The notes below the pieces were generated by a model. That model was given only the letters and a program-made list of their open reading frames with translations. It was not told the origin of the DNA and ran no database searches. The position numbers were made by a program, and so were the translations under genes. A DNA stretch of 64,000 nucleotides from Pseudevernia furfuracea (Eukaryota; Ascomycota; Lecanoromycetes; Lecanorales; Parmeliaceae): NCBI GenBank assembly GCA_022315425.1, contig JAIUPT010000042.1, forward strand, positions 186,001 through 250,000. Reading direction: 5' to 3'. Positions 9,982 to 21,069 of the stretch are shown one piece after another; the first letter of the stretch is position 1, and each line of letters opens with the position of its first letter.

Positions 9982-10530
9982 TCAAAAAGCAGGAATTATC
10001 TCCATCCTCGCCAGACCAAGCTCCTCGTTACCCCACCCAGCTAGCAATTCCATCTTCTCCTCATTCCATCGTCTCGCTCTTGCCGCCTCAGCTATTAGTC
10101 CTTGGATGCGGAGATTCCAAGCGCTGCTCTCTTCCTCTGTCTCATTGTCTACTATTTCTAGCACATCAACGCCTCTCCCTACTAGCATCTCGCTCAGCGG
10201 GTAGCTACTGGCGAATTCTTAATCCAGGATTGCCGCAATCTTCTTATCTCGCATCATGATGTTGCAGCCGTCCAAATCGTTGTGAACGAGTGTGTATGGT
10301 TGTTCTGGGAGGAACGTTGATGGGGACGAGGCCAGCCTGTCGCGAGTTCCTTGGAAAGATCTGATGAACTCGTCTCTTGGCACGAAAACCAAAAAGGCCG
10401 TGTCAATATCACTGTCAGGAGCGTGGGTATAGTAGTATGTTTCCTTGTCACAACAGGCGAGGACGTAAGCGTGTGTTGAGTGGTAAGGTCCGAGTCATAA
10501 CAGTCTGGCGAATGGGACTTGTCCTGCGAG
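9982..10530 (-). pseudogene. Decayed paralogue of the APH-fold kinase (3' part only)
   Basis: Reversed, this stretch matches exon 3 of the kinase at 7504-8758, including the 3' splice site CAG followed by GACAAG. Recognisable blocks are 'HAYVLACCDKETYYYTHAP', 'LVHNDLDGCNIMMRDKKIA' and 'SSYPLSEMLVGRGVDVLEI', ending 'LARMEIIPAF'. Lesions: a frameshift near 10500; the catalytic tryptophan of IDWEFA replaced by TAA at 10219-10221; HGD changed to HND. No counterpart of exons 1 and 2 is visible upstream. Same strand as the intact gene, so a tandem duplication followed by decay is the simplest reading. Confidence 0.8.
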
Positions 10531-11408
10531 CATGTCTAAGTACGCCACTGAAGACCGTTTTGCGTATAGAGCGCACAAGAAGCATCAAAATAAAGATCGG
10601 ACCCCCGGACCCCAAATAAGGCAAGGCTTGTGACTAACATGTTTATACCGACGAACCATGGAGAAAGAGGCTAGACAGACTTGTAACGTCCAAGGTCTTC
10701 CACCAACATTGATGCGCTCACTTTGAAGCTTCAGCTTTTTTACCACTCGTTCGTTGGGGATATAAATTGAGTCATCTTGTCACTGCGTCAGTCGTCACGA
10801 TCATTGGTTTCGAAGACTAGCGAAGATAGATCCAGCTCCGCAAAAGCTAACCCGAAGAGAAATTTGAGCATCGAGCCAATTTGGGAAGTTTCCTGGAAAA
10901 GTTGGCTTCTAGAAAGGATAAAAATTTTTCAAAGGGGAGTCGCGTTATTTTCGATTTTTCGATTTCTTATTACGAGTCGAATTGCGAGAGATCTCTTGTT
11001 TCACACTACTGTAAGGAATTCGGTTTAGAGCGAGCCGGCAACGAGCGGTTTGTAGAGAAATACTTATTAACATACACTAGAGTATGCCCTGACTCCCTAG
11101 GCACGCGTTGTACTTTACAGTCCTGCGAGGGCCCGACTTTCTCTATCCTTCCAAATGATCGCCCCATTGAGTGTCTGGACAACTACATCTGTTTGCTGTC
11201 GACATCGTTAATATGACTTTTTCACCTACTCCTACTTGCTTGTGTAAGTCGTGTTACCGCCTAATTAAGCTCAGCGTGCCAAGGCCTTGCGGCTTTGTGA
11301 AACCCACCATTGTATTCGTTCTTCATAGATACTATTCTTTTGTTTAGTACGAATACGAAGCCAACACAGACATACACCACTGAGTCTCTGACAACGAAGT
11401 AGATCGTC
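10531..11408. other. Intergenic, no supported gene
   Basis: No ORF with recognisable features. It should contain the promoter of the O-methyltransferase that starts at 11409. Confidence 0.5.
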
Positions 11409-12878
11409 ATGGAGCTATCAGATAATCACCTGAAGAATGCCGCCAGCGTGGTCAGGGAGATGAATACGCTCATTGACCCTGTCCATCAAAATCAGCCAGA
11501 GGCCCGAGAAGGATTGTTGGCCCTCTCTCATAAAATGACGGCGATGCTGGAAACGCCAAGTGAAACCATCCAGAGAATTGGCTGGGCAGAGGTAAAGCGT
11601 CTTCTCAATTTGGAGAAGAATGGGATTCTACGAAAAAGAATAGACTAATTCCATCTGGCCGGCTCGATTTGCAGCAATCAGAACCGCAGTTGACTTGAAA
11701 GTTTTTGATGTCCTCAATGATGCTGGCAACGATTCTATAAATATCTCGCAGCTTGCAAGCCAGACGGGCGCTGAGAAATTATTGATCGGTATTGTGTTTG
11801 AGTCTAATCAGGTCTTCTGTCTATTACTGTAACGAGGCTTGACCGCTTACTCTCACATCGTGAATAGCTCGGACGATGAAACATCTTTCTGCCATGAACA
11901 TTGTTGGCGAAACGGGCGCCGATGAGTTCTCCCCAACCCACTTTTCCAATGCCCTGACAATTCCAAAATACCGAGATGGGATCAGCTACTGGTTTGCAAG
12001 CGATACCTCGTTCTTGCCTCATGTCATGCTGACCCACTGAAGCTTCAACGTAGCAGGCCCATCCTTTCACGGGACGCCAGGTTATCTCAAAAAAACCAAG
12101 TATCAAAACCCAGGGAACATCGCCGATGGACCATTTCAATACGCGCATCACACCAAAGAACCATTTTTTGTATGGCTAAGGGAGAGACCTGAGCGCTTCG
12201 AACATTTCAATAACTACATGAGTGGATACCGTCAAGGAAAGCGTAGCTGGATGGACGAAGACTTTTACCCTGTGAAAGAAAGACTTGGATACGATACACA
12301 AATTGACGACAATAATGCGGTGTTCCTTGTGGATGTAGGAGGCGGTTTGGGTCATGATTCAGAGGAGCTGAAAGTCAAACATCCAGGCATTCGGGGTCGT
12401 CTGGTGCTACAGGACCAGCTGGAGGTCATCGCCCAAATCAGCAAGGCTTCGCATGATATTGAGCTGACTACCCATGACTTTTTCACTTCACAGCCTGTCA
12501 AAGGTACGCTCTACAAATGGATATAATTTGCGCGAGAAATTGACTAGGTGCGGCTTAGGTGCTAGAGCATATTATTTGCACTCCGTTCTCCACGACTGGG
12601 ATGATGCTTCGTGTCTCAAGATTCTCCGAAACATTGCCCCTGCTATGCGGCCGGGATACTCAAAGCTGCTTATCAATGAAAACATTGTTCCAAATGTCGG
12701 AGCGGCGTGGTCGATCACATCAATGGACTGGTTGATGATGGTTTTGGGCGCGGTCAGGGAGCGGACAGAAAAGCAGTGGAAAAAATTGCTTGGGGAGGCA
12801 GGGCTGAGGGTCACTGGGATTTGGATGTATGAGCAGGGAACTGAGAGCTTGATCGAAGCAGAGATTGAACTTCGATAG
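11409..12878 (+). CDS. SAM-dependent O-methyltransferase, COMT-like (five exons, 410 aa)
   Basis: Model: join(11409..11591, 11644..11788, 11868..11991, 12043..12503, 12559..12878); introns are 52, 79, 51 and 55 bp and all phases agree. Exon 2 gives 'AIRTAVDLKVFDVLNDAG', the winged-helix dimerisation part. Exon 4 gives 'YLKKTKYQNPGNIADGPFQY' and the SAM-binding motif 'VFLVDVGGGLGHDSEEL'. Exon 5 gives 'YYLHSVLHDWDDASCLKILR', which contains the catalytic histidine, and the C-terminal 'EKQWKKLLGEAGLRVTGIW'. This is the usual length for fungal class II small-molecule O-methyltransferases, often found in specialised-metabolite gene clusters. No other cluster enzyme is intact beside it, so its substrate is unknown. 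The third intron has an atypical GTTTGC donor; without that splice an in-frame TGA would break the gene, so transcript data should confirm it. Confidence 0.82.
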
Positions 12879-13225
12879 TCTCTTTACATAGATATCAGAA
12901 TCTTGTCGCTGGTTTAGGTGAGCAAGAATAAGGTATGCTAGTGGCGCTACTAGAAAGCCACAGCATAAACCGGAATACATCTCAAGATGATCGACACTGC
13001 CGGTAAAGGAAAGCTGGTTTGTGTACTACCAACAAATTTGAAGTAGGTATGTAAAGACCGGAAAGGGAGCGCAATCATGGGCCACCAGTTTAGAGAACTC
13101 GGTTTAACGTTTCTCCGAATATCTTGGCACATAAAATGCCCGCGAGCCCGCCTGGCCAAAAGGCCGAGACGGCCAGAGCAACCTTGACCTTCATTAGATC
13201 AGCTCACTTTTCTAAGCGGACTGCT

Positions 13226-14686
13226 ATGGTCCTCGAGCTCCGTGTCTGGGGCCCAGCGTTTTCTCTGCCGTCTCTTGATCCGCAATGCCTCGCCGCCATT
13301 GCATATCTATCCCAGGCGGTGCCTCGAGAACAATGGTTCCTTGTTGCGAGTTCTGACACCACTTTGAGTCCCACGAGTCCGTGAGCCACCACACGCTGCC
13401 ACCTCCGTGCCCCCTTGAGTGGAATGTGCTGATTTGGGTGGCAGAGGAGCTACCTGCCCTTCGAGATGGCTCGACGACCCTTGGTGGCTTCGAGAACATC
13501 GTGGACTATCTACGCAAGAGATCTGATGGACAGTGGGATCTAGACCGGCAATTATCCAACCCAAAAGACAAAGCTGACATCACCGCGTACTTCATCTATC
13601 TCCCCAAACCCCAAGAGTCTACAGCTAACCGACTCGCCTTTTAGCTTTTCCTCCTTCCTTACCTCACAAGCCCACCCCCTCCTCGACCTCTCCCTCTACG
13701 TCGCAAGCGAGAATTATACCATGACTCGCACCGCATACTCCTCAATCCTCCAATGGCCAACCCAGTACTTTGTCCCGCCTCAGCGACGGGCCCTCGCCAA
13801 AGCGCGAACCGAGCATCTAGGCCTTTCATCTCTAGACCTCGACACTCTAAACGAGGAACGAAGAAGCAGCAGGAAAGCTGCGGATCTCATACCACAATCG
13901 TTACGGACCTCACGGCCGAGGGTAACGGGGCTGTTGAAGGAGAAGCAGTCGAGCGCCAGGTTCAAGTTGGATGCACTGGTGGATGCGACGTTTAAACCCC
14001 TGCAGCAACTTTTGGGACAGAAGAAATGGATGTTGAGCGATGAAGGAGCGTCAAGTCTGGATTGTCTGGCGCTGGGATATTTGTCACTGGCATTGACACC
14101 GGAAGTTCCGCAGTCGTGGCTTTCAGAGGGATTGCGAGGGAGGTATCCTGACTTGTGCAGATATGTGGAGGACGGAGTCAAGGAGATGTTTGGCGGGAAA
14201 GCGGCGGTGGAAGATGCGTTACTGAACTCAACAGAAGAGCAGTCCGCCATGAGTCAAGGACAAAGCGAAACTGCACTGCCTTGGAAAGCCCCCAAACAAA
14301 ATCTTATCTCCGCAGGCGCAAGCGTCCTCAATAGCACACTTGAATCAGTGCCTTTCTACAAACGCACCATCATCACCACCTCATCTATCCAGCCAGCGCA
14401 TTCATTAGACGCATCACCACACTCGCTTACATCTACATTCCTACCACCCTTGCTAGCAAGCGCAGGGGCTGTCTCAGCTATAGCCGGCTATCTCCTCTAT
14501 TTCAGTCTCAGCACGCAAGAACCGGAGAAACGCAGGCTATCAGATATGGGCGAAGCGGGTGCGATGTTTGCGGGATTGGATTTTGGGGAGCCGAAGAAAG
14601 AAGTACGGGTCCCGCCAACGGACGCGAGGGTGCCAGTCGGGGTGGAGGTTGACGTCGAGGGTTCTGGGGAGAGAAGGGTTTCATGA
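13226..14686 (+). CDS. SAM37: Mitochondrial outer-membrane sorting and assembly protein Sam37/metaxin-like (three exons, ~444 aa)
   Basis: Model: join(13226..13376, 13445..13586, 13645..14686). The N-terminus 'MVLELRVWGPAFSLPSLDPQ' with 'CLAAIAYLSQA' and 'ELPALRDGSTTLGGFENIVD' is the Tom37/metaxin thioredoxin-like domain. 'LLDLSLYVASENYTM' and 'KKWMLSDEGASSLDCLALGY' belong to the GST-C-like half. A hydrophobic segment 'LLASAGAVSAIAGYLLYF' near the C-terminus is a likely membrane anchor. In the family this subunit works with Sam50 and Sam35 to fold beta-barrel proteins into the mitochondrial outer membrane. The first junction is uncertain: frame continuity requires a weak donor GTCCGT at 13377, while a better-looking GTGAGC at 13381 would shift the frame. 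The second intron (58 bp, GCTAACC branch point) is clear. Confidence 0.82.
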
Positions 14687-15184
14687 GAGTAGAGCCATGT
14701 TTATAGAACGTCTTCTTGACTCTGAACCCAATTCTCGGGGATGATACACTTATCAAATTGGCACAGACGGGTAGATAGCCTTCATCATCGACTTCGGAGG
14801 TGACAGGCATTGGAAGCAGCGTCTTTTCCTCAAAAACAGCAGAGGTCTTCGCCTGTTAGCGCTTCTCAAAGATGTTGATGTGGGTGACACACTAAGCCGC
14901 CAAGCATTTCATGAGCAGCCGTCCATTTCTCGGCGGGTGAATACATCTCAATCAGGGCAGTCAAGCAGATACCTGTTCGAGAAAGGATCGAAATGATCTT
15001 CGACTGCCATCCGCTCTGTTCGGTATGGCTTCATGCGGAGAAGAAGCGCCCCTGCCTTCTACGTTCCAAGAACACTACCTCCTTTCTACAATACTCGGAG
15101 CGTGGAAGCCGCATGGCACTGTGATGGGTATGTACAAAGTACCATTTCAAAAGTTGTGTAATCGTGAATCCTTTCGGATATCTG
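14687..15184. other. Convergent intergenic region
   Basis: Between the 3' ends of SAM37 and the ZIP transporter. No supported gene. Confidence 0.6.
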
Positions 15185-16485
15185 TCAAGCCCACTTACCC
15201 AGAAGAGCCATCAGACCTACTCAAAACGTCAGTGCCTTTCTTTGCCCAAACTCCAAATCCCCCCCCCCCACCAAAGTGTCGAGAACTCACCAGCACCCAA
15301 ACACATCATGCCAAACGCAGCCATGACAACCCTCAGCTTCGCCCTCCTCATCACACTACTAAACATAAACTCATGCGCCATAAGCTCCACCAGGCCCGTA
15401 TATATCAGTATACCCGCGCTGATACTATCAAACACGCCCTCGACAACAAGCCCCGTCTGCGAACCCGGCGAATACGTCTCCCGGACCCCCAAGCCCACCG
15501 CCATCGACACCGGCGTCGACAGCCCGTACCCCAGCGCGAACAGGTACGGGGTCCAGCGTTTGGATTCCGGCCAGGGCGTGGCCGCCAGTCGGGACCCGAG
15601 ACCGAGGCCTTCGAAGGTTTGGTGGAAGACCAGGACGATGTAGAGGGTGTCGAATTCCTGCCCTGCGACCGCGAGGGTGAGGCCGACGAAGATGGAGTGG
15701 AAGATGACGCCGAATTCGAGGATGCATATGGCGGTCATTTGTGCGGCGTAGTCTTCTATCTCGTGCGGAGGAATGGCGAGTTTGGTGTCGATGGCTGGTT
15801 CCTGGAAGGTGGGGTTGTCTTGGTCGTCGTGGTCGATGTGATCGCGGGTGTGGGAGAGGTGGTCTTCGCCTGGTGTGTGTTTTTGGCCGTTTGAGGGGGA
15901 GCGGACGGTGCGGGTTTGGAGGGCGGCGTTGCCGTGCTTGCCTTCCTCTTCGTCGTCGTGGCTATGGCCGAACGAGGAGAAGGTAGCGAAGCGCATGGCC
16001 ATCAATTCGATGAAGAAGAGGACAAAGATGGTCATGAGCGCTATACCTTCGGCCCAGTCGTAGTCCGTTATAGGACCCGTGAGGCAAGGGTCCGTGAGGG
16101 CATCGCAGGCGGGAGCGAGGAGGTGGATGAATGCAGTGGCTATTATGACGCCGGAGCCAAAATACTTCGCAATGAAGAATGCCCATTCGGGAACTCCTAC
16201 GCCTCGATGGCGACCCGCGTAGACCGGGAACGCGGCACCTGTAGTTGTCAGTGATCAATTGGTAAATGCGCAGGGGGACGGGCTGCTGAGAGTACCAAAC
16301 AGCGAGCCAACCAGTATGACAAAGATGGCGGAGATACGCAGACCTGTCCGCCCATCATAGTCATTATCTGGGTTGCAAGCAGGCTTCGCAGTAAATGTTG
16401 CTGCTGCTGCTGCTGAGGACGCTGCCGCCACGGACTGAAGTGCTCCTCGAGCGACGACATTGGCCGCGGCCTGTACGCCCTCCAT
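15185..16485 (-). CDS. ZIP-family zinc/iron transporter (three exons, 389 aa)
   Basis: Model: complement(join(15185..15216, 15291..16238, 16296..16485)); introns of 74 and 57 bp. After an Ala-rich N-terminus and 'ACNPDNDYDGRTGLRISAIF' come membrane segments with 'EWAFFIAKYFGSGVIIATAF', then a cytosolic metal-binding loop with 'FGHSHDDEEEGKHGN' and scattered histidines. The paired metal-site helices are 'ILEFGVIFHSIFVGLTLAV' (H-S-x-F-x-G) and 'LVFHQTFEGLGLGSRLA' (H-Q-x-F-E-G). The last exon is only 32 bases and encodes the typical ending 'GLMALLGKWA'. ZIP proteins of this ZRT1/ZRT2 type import Zn2+ (sometimes Fe2+) across the plasma membrane. The ATG at 16485 is the first in frame. Confidence 0.93.
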
Positions 16486-17762
16486 CCTGCCGGCCCACAG
16501 GCTAGCGCTCAATCTTCCAATAGAGATGGGGCCAACAACTTAGGACACAGCTTGGCGTAAGGATTGTCGTTCCTCGACTTGACTTCGGATTACTCTGGAG
16601 GGGCCAAAAAAATAGAGTAATTATTCAGGCTTCTTTGCTTGGCCTGTGTTTTTATAGGAGGTTCGAAGGATGTCGAGTCGAAATAGAAATGACAGTGATG
16701 ATGCTATGTGCAGACGCCAAGAAAAGAAAAATGCGAAGCCGCAGCAATGGTAGCGTACACGATGGAAGACTGACGAAGACAATGAGGAAGGAAGAAAGAC
16801 AAGAGTGGTGCTGATAGGCTAAGATGCGGGACATATGTAAAATGGGAAAATTGACTTTTGGATTGAATTCGCGCCTCAGGGGTACACATTTTCATCCGAG
16901 CATCACCGAATTTTTCGTTTAACTTGACTTGAGCAACTTGGCAACTATTTGAGCAAGTACTTATCTGGAATGAGCAAATTGTTATCCACTGGGACTCCTC
17001 ATCGAGCCACCACCACATCGGTCATGCTCGGCCAGCCACGGAAGGGCGTGGCTGGCTGAATCTGACCGAATTTGGAAGAAGAGATCATCAAGATGCTAGG
17101 TAGATAGATCTCAGAGTGCTTGCCAACCCAAAAGAGGAGAGATGAGGCGAGGAGAACATTCAAATAGGACATTCTGAACAGTCTCCTCAACATTCTGACT
17201 GACCTTGACATACGGCGAAGGTTCAATACTCAACCTGTCATGATCTTCAAAGGGCGGATAATCCACGACGCGCGTGAGTGTGGGGGCCCAGAGTGGAAAA
17301 GATGTCTGCTGGAACCTTTCCCCATACCTTAATTCACTTCTGGCTCGGGGATCGAGGTGCTATTGGGCATTGGGACTGTGAGTGTGAGACCAATACTGTA
17401 GTACTATAATTAATCGGGAGAAGGGTATCGAGTAGTTTCAGGGCCAGCACCCCTCGGGCCCTCGGACAATGAGAGTCACTCCCAGAATAAGTAATGCCAA
17501 TTTTTTTTCTTATTAAACCCTTCGACATTTACCATCTCTAACAGCTATCAACCAACACCGACCGCTCGTCATCCTCTACAACTCTAGTATCCTTTCAACT
17601 ATACCTATCTTATCATTTCTTTCACATATCCAACATTACGACTATCACAGGTTACCTTCTTCATAAGAGTGTCAAGAGTGTCCACGAAATAGCACAACAG
17701 CCATTTCGCATCAATCTAGCTTGAGGACGACATCAAAAGATATAGCCTCTTCCGACACGGCC
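16486..17762. other. Intergenic, no supported gene
   Basis: 1.3 kb without a credible ORF; it includes the upstream region of the ZIP gene. I could not identify a zinc-responsive element by eye. Confidence 0.55.
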
Positions 17763-18753
17763 ATGGAAGCAACGATCAGTGATCAGAACCTGAAAGCATC
17801 GGAGCCTTTCCCACTACGACGACTTCCCCTTGAGCTGCGCCGCCAAATCTACCATTATCACCTTATGATCACTCGAAGGCCTTCTCGGGAAGACATTTAC
17901 AGAAGAAAAGTATTAGATGGTTCGAGGGATCCCCCTTCTCCGCTGCTACTAGTCAATAGCCAAGTCCGTGCTGAAGTCCTCGATCTGCTTCGAATATGGC
18001 CGATTTTGCTCCGAGTCACTCATCAGGGCATCTAGTTTAGTAGTGTGGCAGAGACCTGCTTTATCGCACAGCAACGCTCAAGGGATTACGGCAGCATACA
18101 TCATCTGGGCGTAGAAATATGGCCCCCCCACCCTGATCGCCCGACAGATGCGATTGATATTTGGAGTCATCTTCGAAAAATTTCGGGCAGAGCTACGTGC
18201 TGTACCTCAGCTGCAGCGAATCTCTTTCCTCTTTGCAGACAACGAAATGGCTTCATGGAGTCAGAATGGCGAAGCCCTTGACCTCCTGGACACGGGTAGC
18301 GAGGACTTAACTCGCATCATGGATCTATTTTCCCGCGTCAGCGCTACAAGCGCCCGGTTTTACCTCCCCGTTAGTTTGAAACCTGGCGAGACCCCCGGGT
18401 ACAACCCTACTCAGCTTCTATACACTTGTGCCATGACGATGGGACGCATTCCAATCGTTGAGGATACTTACAGCGAAGAAGAAAAGGGAGAAGCGAGAAG
18501 TCAGGATTTGTGCGATGACTATGCGGAGATGATACTTCAAAGGAAAGGTGCAGAAATTGCGCGCGACAAGCTCGACGTGATGACGCGGCAAGGGAGAGAG
18601 CCATTGACACCACAGGGTTGGTATGACTTCATTGATGTGTGGTCGCCCCACTTTGAGACTCTGTGGCCCAAGTTCAGGGGAAAGCAACACTACGTGGAAG
18701 ACGATCCATGGGAAGTGCACACTATGTGGAAGACGATCTATAGGAATCCATAG
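17763..18753 (+). pseudogene. 2EXR/F-box-like protein gene with a nonsense codon and a frameshift
   Basis: The frame from ATG 17763 opens with 'FPLRRLPLELRRQIYHYHLM' and 'LLLVNSQVRAEVLDLLRIWP', the signature of the fungal 2EXR/F-box-like domain, a large family mostly of unknown function. It then meets TAG at 18033-18035; the same frame continues as 'SSVAETCFIAQQRSRDYGSI' and 'HHLGVEIWPPHPDRPTDAID'. At the A5T3 run near 18176-18183 the coding frame jumps by one base to 'FRAELRAVPQLQRISFLFAD', which stays open to 'WKTIYRNP' and the stop at 18753. No plausible intron removes either lesion (the nearest GT..AG pair is about 35 bp). Either a recent pseudogene or two sequencing/assembly errors. Confidence 0.72.
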
Positions 18754-19071
18754 GAGAGTGAATAGGGAAGAATTTTATATTTTGACTGGTAATACGAGTC
18801 ATAACTTCGATAGACCTCCCACGATCTCGCTGTCGCCGTCCTCGTGGTCTCCTAAGATGTTTTTGGCCCTGATTTCCTATGATTTTCAGACTAATGCAGT
18901 CAGTCTCCTTGTCGATGGGAATTGCTCTACCTAGATAAAAAATCCCCAACCATTGCGGCCAACTTGAGTTATGAGCTTTACTTCCAAAATGTAGCACGAT
19001 GACAGTGTGATTATATGGCCTGTAGAATCGTCTAAAAACAACCATGTTGACTCGTAGCGTCTGGTTCCACG

Positions 19072-20520
19072 TCAATCAAAGGGTTTTGCAAAAGAGGAGT
19101 AGCTAGCTTGGATTCTGCTTGGGTTTTGTTGCAGAATGTTATGGTTCACAAAATCCAATAGCTGACAACAACAACAAACGCGTTCAAATCTATGGCTTGA
19201 TGTCAGCGTAACCGGACCAGTGGTATTACCTGGCCGCAGACAAAACATACCTGAGCTTGTTATGGACATTCACAGCCCACGGAACGTTGCTCTTTCCCGC
19301 GATCTGCAGGCAAGTCGCCAGAGAGATTGCGTCTTCAATAGCCTGGGTGCCTCCATTTCCCGAACAGGGCAGGAATGTATGTGCACTTACCTCCAAGTTG
19401 GACAACTCCGCCTTCCGGAGATGACCATGTCGGTTGAGGATCTCTCCACACATGGAAGCTTCTAGTCGATGACGCCATCCTTGAGGGTCGTTTTGACCAC
19501 TCCGTTCATGATCTCAGGGAAATCGTCAATTTGCGCCGTGAATCGGAGTACATCTTCAATTTCGACTGTTTGGCCCACAAGACTCCGCAGCCTTGCCAAT
19601 GTCCTGTCGAGGATGAAAGGTCGGCTCTTCCATAAGCGATCGGAGCGGGTTTATCAGGGGTAAAAAAGAAAACATACTTTGTATGTTGGGTTTCATGTTG
19701 TCATCATGTCTTCCGATCTGCACACTCCCAGGTGCACATCGGGGACTATGAGTGCAACTCTCGGTCCGTGATTTCCTCCTAGGATACCATTGGACCGAAT
19801 CTCTTACCCCATCCACAGCTCGAAAACAGGGGCGGCCATCTTGAAGCAACTTGAAGCGTTCAGCAACCTGAGGGTCCGCAAGAGCCAACCCAACGGAGTA
19901 TGCGGTGCGATAAATGGCATATCCGCTGCCCTTCGCATCAACCTTCTCCCCCATCGTCAACATATATGACTTCGTGCCCGCACCGTCGGCAGCAACAACA
20001 AGGTCGGCTTCAAGCTTGCTCCCGCCTTGAAGGACGACACCGCCTTTTCTGGCTGTCGCATCCTTGAAATACTCGATCACACGCTGGCCATACTCGACCT
20101 CAATGCCAATTTTGCGTGCTTGGGCCAATAACAACCGGTGGAATTTCGGCCGGTGATGTCTGTATATCCTCTCTGGGATATTGGTTCCCTCGTCAGTCTT
20201 TGAGTCATCTGTGAAGAGAGGTTTCGGCCCAAGGATGCGCTCTCCAGTGTGTTTATGATACGAGACCCAAGGATCGTAGCTGATCTCTTCATTTTCTTCG
20301 GCGGCCTGGGGCCAATTGCGAAAGACCTTAATGGCGCTAGGTCCGATGGTCAAGAAGTCGCCTAGGAGTCTCTAATAAGTCACGAAAAACGCCAGCACTT
20401 GCTCGCTGAGTTACGAGCCCAGTCTACGAACCCGCCATGCTAGCTTCTGATGCTCTTTCCACTATGCGAACGTTATGGCCTTTACGCCAACGTTCGAGCT
20501 ATGATGATTTTAGAGTAAGC
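19072..20520 (-). pseudogene. FAD-dependent monooxygenase (salicylate-hydroxylase-like), degenerate
   Basis: Reversed, scattered frames give the family in the right order: 'RKGHNVRIVERASEAS', 'GDFLTIGPSAIKVFRNWP', 'PERIYRHHRPKFHRLLLAQA', 'LEADLVVAADGAGTKSY' (second FAD motif), 'TFLPCSGNGGTQAIEDAISL' (the GD-AAH-x(4)-P-x-G-G-x(2)-A-ED region) and 'VNVHNKLR'. The N-terminal GxGxxG is missing, and the GDAAHT motif is shortened to 'SAHT'. Lesions include a T-run frameshift near 19828 that breaks the 'CFELWMG' region, further frameshifts near 19785, and TGG changed to TAG at 19462-19464. Functional relatives hydroxylate aromatic rings with NAD(P)H. It is divergent to the broken Zn2Cys6 regulator at 21070, which suggests they were once a regulated pair. 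Confidence 0.82.
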
Positions 20521-21069
20521 ATCCCTTCTTGAAGGCAAAAGCCCGGGCATTGACACAGCCCACACGATCTGAAGCATATGGGGCTGGTGGGGCGCCAGTT
20601 TCTTGGCTGAAAAACAAGTCATCCGATGATAAGCATTGTGCTTCTGGTGTGTACGAAACAAAAACGATGCTCTAGCGAAATTCTCAATGACGTTTTGAGA
20701 TTTTGAAGGGAGAAAGATACAGAGTGCACTGACAAATAAGTAAGTAGGGCACATTTCGCCTTTTTGACTTGAAGCTCGGAGTTTCCGATCGTACAAGGGA
20801 TCCGCTGTATCAACTCCTCGAGTCACGCTACCACGCAGCTGGTTAGCTCGGTTGACATATACGGTAGAGCTGTCGGTGTCTTAGATTGTTCGGGATTCCG
20901 TATGGTGCGAGTCTAACATTTTCCCGTCATCTAAACGGGCTGTTCTGCGTCTTTCCTCTTCATATTTACTGGATGCTCTTCACTGGTTTGGCTCTTCCCA
21001 ATTTTTTGCTCGGCAGACGGCATACATCGGAGACATTCAACCGAAAACACAAGTGCGCTCCTCTTCAAG
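20521..21069. other. Spacer between two divergent broken genes
   Basis: Once presumably a shared promoter of the FAD monooxygenase and the Zn2Cys6 regulator. No other feature is supported. Confidence 0.45.

Noticed and set aside
11992..12042. In-frame TGA in the O-methyltransferase read as a pseudogene lesion
   Set aside because: A 51-bp intron with a CTGAC branch point and a GTTTGC donor removes the stop and keeps the frame, and every conserved motif of the family is present.
15428..15986. Long Arg-rich frames on the plus and minus strands over the ZIP gene
   Set aside because: Shadows of the GC-rich ZIP coding sequence.
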